DNA of 64,000 nucleotides, from the NCBI GenBank assembly GCA_034440615.1, contig JAOTOM010005099.1, forward strand, positions 414,501 through 478,500, written 5' to 3'. The translations under genes were made by a program, and so were the position numbers. The DNA is from Ashinkailepas kermadecensis (lineage: Eukaryota; Arthropoda; Thecostraca; Neolepadidae). The notes beneath the pieces are model-generated. The model did not search any database and was not told the origin of the DNA. It saw only the letters and a list, made by a program, of their open reading frames with translations. This document shows positions 23,201 to 34,715 of the stretch, piece by piece; position 1 is the first letter of the stretch, and each line of letters opens with the position of its first letter.

Positions 23201-26200
23201 CTCGCCGCTCCAACACGGTGCAGTGCGGTGGCGTGGTGTGGATGTGGACTGGACTCGGCGGTGGGGTTGGGTGGGGGTGGGGGACGGGTACCCACCCGTG
23301 GGCGCGTGTGGCTCTGTAGTTAGACACACGGCGCCCGGTGGGGCCCGTATCTGCCCTGACCGTGTTGTTTCTGGTGGCGCTGACCGCACTGACAGGTCCG
23401 GCAAGGTAACAGTACCGGTACCGGTGCCGGTCCGGTATGGTGGCAGTAACGGTACCGTCACCGCTCCGGTATGGTGGCAGTGTGGTGACAGTACCGGTAC
23501 CGGTGCGGTCCAATGACAGTACCGGTACCGGTACAGGTCCGATGCTGTAGCAGTACCGGTACCGATACAGGTCCGTTTCGGTGGAACTACCGGTACCGGT
23601 ACATGTCCAGTGCTGTGACAGTACCGGTCCAGGTCCGATGCGGTGACACTACCGGTACCGGTACAGGTCCGATGTGGTGGCAGTACCGGTACCGGTACAG
23701 GTCCGATATGGTGACACTACCGGTACTGGTACAGGTCCGATGTGGTGGCAGTACCGGTACCGGTACGGTCCGGTACGGTGCCAGCCTCCGTGTTTTGCAT
23801 GCTGATGGTGCTTACCTCGTTTTGCTTTGCTTTCTTAGTGTCGTTTCGAATTTCGTTGGTGTTAGCGCTGACCATGCGGTGTAAGTTGCATGCAGTCTGC
23901 GTCGATGTTTGGTCGTACTCTGCTGGTTCGGCTGTGATGTGTTGTTGTTGTGTCGTGTTGCGCCCTGTTGTGTTGTGTGGTGTTGTGTGGTGTTGTATTA
24001 TGCAGTGCTGTGCGTGTGTCGACTGTACCTGAACTGTGACGCCGTCCACAGTACGAGCCGTACGGGCCGCCCGAAGTCAAGACGATGGCATCCTACCCGA
24101 GCGACTATTCTGACACCTGTGGCACTGCGGTGAGGGCGCCACCAGACCGTCACATCACAGATAGACATCACACCCGCCACACCACAGCTAGACATCAGTC
24201 CCGCCACACTAGGTGGACCGTTACATCACAGCTAGACATCAGTCCCGCCACACCAGACCGTCACATCACAGCTAGACATCAGTCCCGCCACACCAGACCG
24301 TCACACCACAGCTGGACACCAGTCCCGCCACACCACAGCTAGACACCAGTCCCGCCACACCAGACCGTCACACCACAGCTAGACACCAGTCCCGCCACAC
24401 CAGACCGTCACACCACAGCTAGACACCAGTCCCGCCACACCAGACCGTCACACCAGAGCTAAACGCCGGTCCGTCAGACCAGAACTGGCCGCCTTCATGT
24501 AGATGTAATGTTTTCCGAGGTGTTAGTGGACAGGCGTTGGAAATGTAGATGTAATGCCTGCCCAGGTGTTATTGGACGGGTGTTGGGAGCAGGAGTGACG
24601 CTGAGGAGAACTCTGGACGGCGCTGACATAACCACGGGTGTTGATTTCCGAAAATTATTTCGGAGCGGTCACAATACAAGAAGGCAGTGGGCGGGCTCAA
24701 ATGGATTAGGGAGGCACACTCCATTGGGTCATATGTTAAAGGTTGAAATGTTTGGGGGGAGCAAAGCCAACAATGAGGGGGCACTTGCCCCCTGAAAGTA
24801 TATCAAACAACACCCTGATCACAACCCTTCCGCTGAGCCGAACATTCCACTCGCGTAGCACGGGAGGAGCGTAGCGAGTTGTCAACGGCGACCATACCCC
24901 GAACAACCAGCTAGTGCTAGTGATGTACTAATGTTACCTTCTAGTGATGCCAATTTCGGTGCTGTCGGAGTGACACCATAAGATCTACTCGACCGCTCAA
25001 CTGGTCTCGCACTGTCGCACACCGGTTTGTTATTCATCAGGGTGCGCAGGCGCAGCCACCAGTAGCCCGGCACGAACGGCCGGGTGTGCGACTGCAGGTC
25101 TTGGCCGTTCCCCATACCTGTGTTTGGTTAACTCTTGAAGAAAGCTGGCTTGTTAGCCCAGTCATTCCGGTCGGATCCTCACACGCCGGCTCGGGCGAGG
25201 GGTCATTATAAGCCCCCCTCTAATATCCGAACTAAGCGTCGCACGAAAGCGTAATAGGTGTCATCGGAAAGCGATCGACGAATAGGGCCGGTTACCACCT
25301 CCAAAATTGTATCCCCTCAAAAAGTGACGTCACGACGCGGTTTATGTGGTCCCGATTGACCTCATGTCTTTGGCTCTAGAAGGTTAATATTGGATAAGAT
25401 TTTAAGATAATGTTTAATATTGTATTGTTATAATGGGCAGAGCGCACCGAGAAACATTGTTTTAGGTCAAGTTAACCAAATACAAAGTGCTTACCTTAGC
25501 CAGAATTTCGACTTTAACCCTAATAGGCAAATATGCAAAACAGGTAAGTCATGAAAAACGCAAGAATTCAACATTTCCTTGGCGCGTTTTGTTCAGCTTC
25601 TAAGGATAGGGAAATGTTGAAAGTGTCATTCAAATATATTTACCCGATCAAACGTGACAAGTTGAACGTTGTTGGAGGTGACCTCACTTGACCTTGATTA
25701 ACTCGGTGACCGTGGATGACCTGGCGTCACAATTTGCATACGACATGTGCAATTGATGTGCGAAAAGGTATGCCAAATTTCAGTGCGCTGCCGCGCTTCG
25801 TTTGTTCACTGTCTACGCAAAACCATAGAGGAGCGTAAAAGATATTAAAAATTACCCCCCCCCGAGACGGCGCTGGTTAATGGGCTCTGCCTTCATCTCC
25901 TACCCAGCTGGTTAATGGGCTCTGCCTTCATCTCCTACCCCGCTTAGGGCCATACAGAGGCTTTTCAGTAAGAAACCCCAATACTAACGTCTCAAAATTG
26001 GTGGAGCTTGCATTGTTTTACCAATATGATCTACCTGTACACCGTGCATACTGCACAGGCCTCTTGCAACACTTGCAACACCTGGGCTCTGATATGGCAG
26101 AAACTTAAGTACATCTTAGAAACAAGAGCAAGTTGAAATGCTGATCGGCACACGGGGTCAATGTGTAGAACGCTGATGGGTTGCCGCTGCGAATTTCGGA

Positions 26201-26384
26201 AACTCGTTATCAGCAGATTAAAACGCATGACCGGCGATGGAAATGATTCGCTGTCACATCGCTCACGCAATTCACTCCAGTAGGGGATTATTATGCAAGA
26301 CTGGACGTCGATTCAGCGGTGGCCATGACACGCTCTTCGCCTAGCAGTTGTCACAAGCGATCTCCCCGACCCGGATAATACTGT

Positions 26385-26475
<91 letters not shown>

Positions 26476-26550
26476 TGATATATTTAGTTTTATTTATTGA
26501 TATATTTATTTATATATATATATATTATATTTATATATATATATATATTA

Positions 26551-26645
<95 letters not shown>

Positions 26646-29600
26646 CATAACGGATCTGGTAATCCCTTGCGAAAGACATCGAAATTATGTTTTACTAGTT
26701 ATCTGGTTGTTTAGACTCCGTCATTTGCACCAGCCTGAATCGATCATGGGTCGCCCTCAAGAAAGCTATCATTAAATTGCTATTAACCAACTGTATCCAA
26801 GCATTTCGGTAAATCCGCCAACATTAGCAGTTAATTATATTCGTCAAGGGTGTACCAACGATGCCACCGTGGAATAATCGATAACGTACGCCCGTCGCAG
26901 TTGAGATGGTCATGCCTAGGCTCTGCCAGTTTGTGGGTTGTATCTTTTGTTCTAGCATGAAGTCGGCGTTGCTTTGTTCTTCGGCATACGTGCATCACCT
27001 AGACCTTTCGATCTGTACATGCTGCACTTCTGGCAGCCCAAAAGCTTTCATAACATGTAAATTAGAAAAGACGCCTTCGGACACCTTATGACGGGGAAGG
27101 CCGAGGCGGCTCGCCGTCCTCTTTAGAGAGAACTGTCACGGCCGGGCGCAGGCCGCGGTGACTACCACGTCTGCGCGCGGCACAAAAGTGGCCGCGGCTA
27201 CAGCATGGACTGCAGTCTTGCCGGAAGGCTGGTCGCGGCCACAGCATGGACTGCAGTCTTGCCGGAAGGCTGGTCGCGGCCACAGCATGGACTGCAGTCT
27301 TGCCGGAAGGCTGGTCGCGGCCACAGCATGGACTGCAGTCTTGCCGGAAGGCTGGTCGCGGCCACACAGGACTGCAGCTTGCCGGAAGGCTGGTCGCGGC
27401 CACAGCATGGACTGCAGTCTTGCCGGAAGGCTGGTCGCGGCCACAGCATGGACTGCAGTCTTGCCGGAAGGCTGGTCGCGGCCACAGCATGGACTGCAGT
27501 CTTGCCGGAAGGCTGGTCGCGGCCACAGCATGGACTGCAGTCTTGCCGGACGATCGGGCGCGGCCTCGGCAGGGCCAGTAACTCGTATGTCCAGGAAATT
27601 ATATCAGTTCGGGCGCGCTGCCCTTACACCGATATGCTAGGACTAGAAAGGGAAGAAGTGAACTTAGGAATTGTGAATTGACGAAGGTAATTTCTTTACC
27701 TTCAAGTAATATTAATTATTTGCTTCGGTTAATTTTCGCTATCGGTCATCACGTTATATGGCAGAGTGGCCGGAGGACATTGGAATAATCACGTATATTG
27801 CAACAGACGTGAACTGACGTGGCGCACCGCATCACTAAATTATCTTCCCATGCACTGAAAACATTTAAATATATTGGGGAAGCGGAATAGGTTTCGCTGC
27901 CTCCGAATGTAGTGAAACTACGAGCCCAGTATCTTCGGCATGTCCATGGTTACGCTGGTCATCGTCGGCAAAGTGACGACGCTACCAGCCAGTCGCGATG
28001 CTCAGATCGCGTCCCGTGATGCGCCCTGTTGCTGCCTGCTGCCTGCTGCCGCACTGTAGCCACCCTGAACTGTAACAGCTGAATTATACAGACCCGTCGG
28101 CCCGTATTCGTTCACATACCCTCAGCTATTTTGCAGTATGCCAATTACCAACTGGCTAATCTTCGCATTTAGCGCCAGCTCCATCGTTGCCCTCCAGCTC
28201 CACGGCTCAAGTCGATTCTCGACTCCTGATTGGCTGACACCGCGCAGACGCAATGGCGCACTCAGGACTACACGTGTCGGGGCGGGGATGACCGAGTGGC
28301 TAAGGTGTGTAGCTCTGGATCCAAAGGTCCCGAGTTCAACACTCGCATCGCTTGGGACATTTCCCAGTCCTGCGGCCCACCGACAAATCAGTGTGGGCGG
28401 CACCATTAGTTGTGCTGTATAAGGTGCGTCGTGAGCCATCCAATGAAACAAAAAAAACTACACGTGACGGCGTGCGGACATCACTGGCCGTCAGTGTTGC
28501 ACTTGAACCAATCCAACTGTCGCACGTTGCAACGTTGGTGTCGCCAAGCAATGCGAGCTTTGAGAGGTGACGCAACTACAAAAATGTCATGTTGCAGCTG
28601 TAATGCGTGCAATATTACAGTATCCACACAAGACCTTCTCTGCATTTATCCCCGCACAGCGTCGCAGATGCCCCGGCCTTAGTCGAATGGTCGTTAGGCC
28701 ACCGAACGTGACAGTCACGTGACCTACACCCAGCCAAGAGAGGGTCGTATTTGCAGAGGAGACGGTAAAATCGCCGTGGCCTGCCCCGTCGTGCAGCGTC
28801 TAAGTGCTCGTTTTATCATATAAGTTTTTGGACTACCAAAAGTGTAGCATACACAGATCGAAAGGTGCAGGTGATGTGCGTATTCTGCAGAATGAAGGAA
28901 CGCCGAGTTCATGCCAGAACAAAATATACAGTACGTAGTTGTCGCAGCCTGAGCATGGCCATCTCAATTGCGAGCGGTGTGCAATATAGATACGTCACCA
29001 CCTATGTGACTTATGTCGTTTAACGCCAAAATGCTGGACGAGCGCCGGCTCATCTCTGAGGAAAGCACTGGCTCACCCCTGAGGAAAGCACTGGCTCACC
29101 TCTGAGGAAAGCACTGACTCACCTCTGAGGAAAGCACTGGCTCACCTCTGAGGAAAGCACTGACTCACCTCTGAGGAAAGCACTGGCTCACCTCTAAGGA
29201 AAGCACTGACTCACCTCTGAGGAAAGCACTGGCTCACCCCTGAGGAAAGCACTAGCTCACCTCTGAGGAAATCACTGACTCATCTCTGAGCGATTGCGCA
29301 CACTTCCCAATTCCCATTGTTGACCTTGCGTATCGACTCTAGTTCTGCTCGTGGAAATATCGTGCTGCCGGGACTATTATCGGGAGCACGACACCTGACA
29401 TCCTCCCTTCTCGCCAACCGCTGACTAGTCAGGGCTGATCACGGCTGACAAGATCAGGTCTGAATCATCCCCCCCCCGAGATACCTGACACCCTTCCACT
29501 CGCCAACCGCTGACTGGTTCTGCTGTTACTCTGTGTCATCAGTTTGTGTGGGTGGCTATTCCAGATCAAGGACGCACTAGGCAGGGAAAGGAGGAAAGTA

Positions 29601-32600
29601 AAGGGCAGTGAAATTGTTTAAGTTTAAAACACAAAATCATAATGTATTTTTCTGGCAACGCCGCTTAGGATCCAGGCCCATGCTATCGTGCATGTGTCTG
29701 TCGAGCTTAAGCCGTAGGTTCAGTTAGTTGAAACATTGCATGTGGTATATTTTATTTTTGCGGCTTTAGAATATCCTAGATATCGATGGAAGTGCAATGA
29801 ATTTTGTCAACGCGGTCTTTCTGGAATTTTTGGCATTACGTTGATCATTGCATGGGAAGAAGAGCCATTAATGCCTGCAGTACACCACAATGACTTCGGG
29901 GTACCTCCCTTGATTAAGGCTTTGCGGCACCACAAGCAGAATATTCGATGATTGACTTGCACACACATACAGGTTAGGGCTTTTTGAAGTAGCCTAGGTG
30001 CAGATGAAGCTAAAAAAAATGCGCCACGTCTTGGATACCCCCACCCACAGCCCCACCCCTTGGCCAGAGGCGTTCCGCCGCCAGTGTCTTTCATGATCCA
30101 TCCATCACTTCCACATTTGTCCATAGACTGTCATCTAATTACTGTCAGCCGGCCATCATATCCACCGGTATCCACCATCCACCACCACGGACACCACTGG
30201 CCATCCGCCAACTCGTAGTGGACTCCGCACCTCATCTCTCCATGCACTGGGAACGCCAGCGGCCGTCTCTTCGTCTCGTGGCACTCGACGTACCCGCCTT
30301 CTCAGCACCGCGCAGCGCCGCCGCCTCTCCGTTCAGCAGACGCATGTGTGCAGGAACCATGGAGCTTGGGACGAAGTGCGCCGTGAGCACCAACTTCGCA
30401 GCCGCTTCACCAAGTTCGGACAGTTGCCGTGCCGGCTGCACGGTGTCGCGTAATATCGGCCACGGCCGAAGGTGCGCTTGGCCGACCTTTGACCCGCAGC
30501 AGCCGTAGAATCGTCGCTGCGCCCAGAACTGGCCGAACTTGTTAATCGGGCAGTCGGCTGACCGCCGGCAGCCATCACCACAGCGTGAACAGAACAGCAC
30601 CTTTCGCCCCAGCCCTGGCGCCTCATCCAGTGAGGTGGGGTGGGGAGGGGGGTCACCGGGGCCGAGAGCCGCCGCCGGCTGGTGGGAGCGGGTCGCAGGC
30701 CCCACACCTGTGTCCAGTCAGCGATGAGGAATAATTGGCCCTGGGCGGGCTCAGCTTACGTGATGGCAGGTGTCCTTGAGGCTCCGTGTAATCCCGGGGT
30801 GATGACTTTGTCACAGTGGGAACTTTGGCGGTACCGACTGGCTGGCGATCTCTCGCATTGACAGCGGCTGGCGGTGGTATCTGCTGGTATCACAGTGGTG
30901 TCAGGGTACGAACTTTGTCCGTGTACGAACAAGCTGGCGATATCTGGCATTTGCAGCGGCTGGTATCAGAGTGGTATCTGCTGGTATCAGGGTGCCAGCT
31001 AGTTCGCTCCAGACTGGCTGGCGACCTCTCCGATTGGCAGCAGCTGGTATTATAGTGGTATCTACTGGTATCAGAGTGCCAGCTAGTTCGCTCCGAACTG
31101 GCTGGCGATCTCTCCAATTGGCAGCAGTTGGTATCAGAGTGGTATCTGCTGGTATCAGAGTGATAACTAGGCCGTTCCGGACTGGCTGGCGACCTCTCCC
31201 AGCGGCAGGCGGTGGTGTCGGCGACTGGCTGGCGGTCATCTCTTGTCGGTGACAGATGGCTCGGCAACGCCGCAGACGCACGCTAGTCGGAAAGCCGCCT
31301 GTGCTATCGTGCACGTGTGCCATTCGAGCTTAAACTGCAGGCCTAAGTTAAGAGAAGCATTGCAGGTGGTATCTTTTTTCTTCTGCGGCTTCAGAATATC
31401 CAAGATATCGATTCAAGTACCATGAATTTTGACGGCATTGAAATGGAAAAGAGAAGTGGTCTTTAAAGGAAACTAACCACCTTTATAATGGGATTTTAAC
31501 TGAGATAGCAGTTTTGAAGACCACGTCGAGAAATCACTTACTTCATACTCCGTTCGGTCCAAAACATCTTCCAGCCGAAGTTATAAGGCCTTTTATCGTC
31601 GGTTTTGGGACATGGACAGACTCGGTGGGCGTTGTGAAAATTCCTTTGGCGTTCTGAAATTCCTTCATATGGAAGCATATGGAAGCAAACAGCATTTCAA
31701 TGGAAATTACAAGCTAGCGAGCGGGCCTTCCTTAACAAGAACCTCTGCTGCCCTTAACATAATATAAGTACAGTATCTAGTTTACCTGGTACTAATTTCA
31801 TTCCTCAATGGTTCATTCCTCGAATGAAAGTTTGGCATAAACACACAGCACCGAAATCCCGCAAATACCCTGAGCACCCTGATATTGCGCCACTTTCGCC
31901 ACGAAAACTTTGCGAGTCTGTATTGCTGCCATAGAGTTATATTCCTCTCTTGGCGAACCTTTAGAGGCCTATGATAAAAAATATATAAACCTTCCAAAAT
32001 CCCGTTTTTTGAAGTATGGGCATAATATTTCGCAAAACCAATGTCATATTCATCATTTTCAGGTGCCAATACCCCTAATTAGTATGGTTGCAGAATTTCG
32101 GCAAGGTGGTTAGTTTCCTTTAAGTGGTTTCGTGGCCGCCAACTCGAAATGATGCAGCATAATGGTCTACGCTTTTTTTGTGCCTGTGCCTCCAGTTCCA
32201 GCTGTATTTCCAGCTTGTGTTCATGCCAGTAAGTATTGCCATCAAGAGCGATGGACGAGGGAGGGCAAAAGGTGGGCTATGAGTTTCCGTGCAAAGAAAT
32301 TGTGTTTCAATCGTAACTGTCGTATCTTGGTAGCCGTACAGATTACAGGCGGAGTCGCTATGGATGGTTCGGAGCTGTATGCTCCTCGCGCTCCAACTGT
32401 CGCCAAACAAACCTTCTTTGAGCAAAGATGCGAATTTATCAGTGTAAATGATGGAATTGGAATGAATGCTGGTGAATGGAGGACTTTAAAGAACATGTGT
32501 ACTCCTGGGTGAAGAAAACCTAGCAACGTGATGACAGTACATTCAGGAAAGGAGGGCAGGTTACTGAGTAGGCCCGAAGTCTAGGAGGGACAGGGCACTA

Positions 32601-34679
32601 AGTTGGCCTGGGGGCAGGATGGTAAGCAGGGCAGGCAACTAATCAGGATAGAGCACTCACAAGAGCAGGACACTAAGGAGGGCAGCACCACTGAGCTAGA
32701 CAGGGGCAATGACCCAACAATGACATTACAACTGCATGACAAGCCACTGACAATCAAAAATACATTTTATCGGGCAGCAAGATGAAAGTGACACCCAGTG
32801 GGCCAAACGTCAGAGGGCTGGATAGCACCACCTGAGGACGCTGGCTAGCACTGGTGCTACCCACCTTTATGTGAAAAATGTCTTGTCATGTGTTCACTAG
32901 CGCAACCAGGGGGCGGGCCATGGCCCCCGAAATTTTTGGGCCCGGTCCGAGCCAGGGCCGCTTCGCGGGCCCCTGGCTCGGATGGGCCACCCTACCAGAG
33001 CCCTGGCTGGCCCGCGAAGCGGATCTGTGGCTCGAATCAGGGGCCCTTGAACCAACTGAAAATCTGGGGGCACTTTTAACCAGGGGCCCGCCTCGAACCG
33101 GGGCCCATTTTGATTCAGGGTCCGCATTGAACCAATAGCCCGCTTAGAACCAGGGGCCCGCTTCAACCTGGGGCCCTGTCTTGAACCAGGGGCTCTCTGG
33201 AACCAGGGCCGCTTCGAACCGGGCCCACTTTGATCCAGGGGCCCGCATTGAACCAATAGCCGCTTAGAACCAGGGGCCCGCTTTTACCTGGGGCCCGCCT
33301 CGTTTTAGTTTTTACAAACATGGGCCGTCAGTAGTGCATGTTTTCGCGACTTTTAAAAACATGAGGGGGCCCGCTTCAGGGGCCGCTCTCCAACCGTGGC
33401 CCCCCGAACTGAAATCCTGGTTGCCTGCATGTGTTATCCTGTTGATATGCGATATCGCGCTTTTGACTACTGACAGCCGTATTTGCCTCTGTTAACATAT
33501 TGCACATCGTTTGTCCATATCGTCGTGTGGCACTGCATTGACCTGTACCGACCCCCTGTGTCGTGTGACACTGCATTGTCCTGTACCGACCCCCTGTGTC
33601 GTGTGACACTGCATTGTCCTGTACCGACCCCCTGTGTCGTGTGACACTGCATTGTCCGGTACCGACCCCCTGTGTCGTGTGACACTGCATTGTCCTGTAC
33701 CGACCCCCTGTGCCGTGTGACACTGCATTGTCCGACCTCCTGTGTCGTGTGGCACTGCATTGTCCTGTACCGACCCCCTGTGTCGTGTGACACTGCATTG
33801 TCCTGTACCGACCCCCTGTGTCGTGTGACACTGCATTGTCCGGTACCGACCCCCTGTGTCGTGTGGCACTGCATTGTCCGGTACCGACCCCCTGTGCCGT
33901 GTGACACTGCATTGTCCGGTACCGACCCCCTGTGTCGTGTGGCACTGCATTGTCCGGTACCGACCCCCTGTGTCGTGTGACACTGCATTGTCCGACCTCC
34001 TGTGTCGTGTGGCACTGCATTGTTCTACACAGACCCCCTGTGTCGTGTGACACTGCATTGTCCTGTACCGACCCCCTGTGTCGTGTGACACTGCATTGTC
34101 CGACCTCCTGTGTCGTGTGGCACTGCATTGTCCTGCACCGACCCCATGCGCCATGTCCGTCTGCACGAGCAGTCTGTGGCGCGGCCATCCTGACGTACGG
34201 CGCCGTGTTTGCCGCAGGGCTTCGGGTCCCGCGGCGTGATGCCGGCGCACGCGCGGGTCCAGTCGCGCGTGAAGACGCGCTCGCCAACCCCGGACAAGAG
34301 GAACGCGTCGGCCGCGTCGCCCGCCTCGAGCCAGGGCGACGGCACCGAGGAGTTCCCCTGCAAACTCTGCGGGAAGTGAGTGTCCAGCTGTGGCCCAGCG
34401 AACCATAGGCAGGTTCACGTGCGCGTGGCAAAGGAAGGAGCGTTGTTATGCGTGTAGCAAGATTGTGAGGTGTTGTGCCATCACCAGCGGTGAATGTATG
34501 GCAATGTATGGCAATGTATGGCAATGTATGGCATGGGCGGCGCACCTGGAGCAAATACCGAACCGCACCTGCAGGCTTGCACTGACTGGCAGATCTGAAG
34601 CATCAATTGTAGGCTGCATATGCTCACTAACGTTATGAAACACTGATTTGAAATGGTGTACATACCCAAGACACATGCG

Positions 34680-34715
<36 letters not shown>

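Noticed and set aside
26475..26775. Ile/Tyr-rich hydrophobic open frames
   Set aside because: Translation of an (AT)n microsatellite; the same applies at 5118-5344 and 50243-50909.
33530..34150. CRISPR-like array of regular repeats
   Set aside because: Units are directly tandem with no unique spacers, in eukaryotic DNA with introns. The same holds for the other minisatellites.
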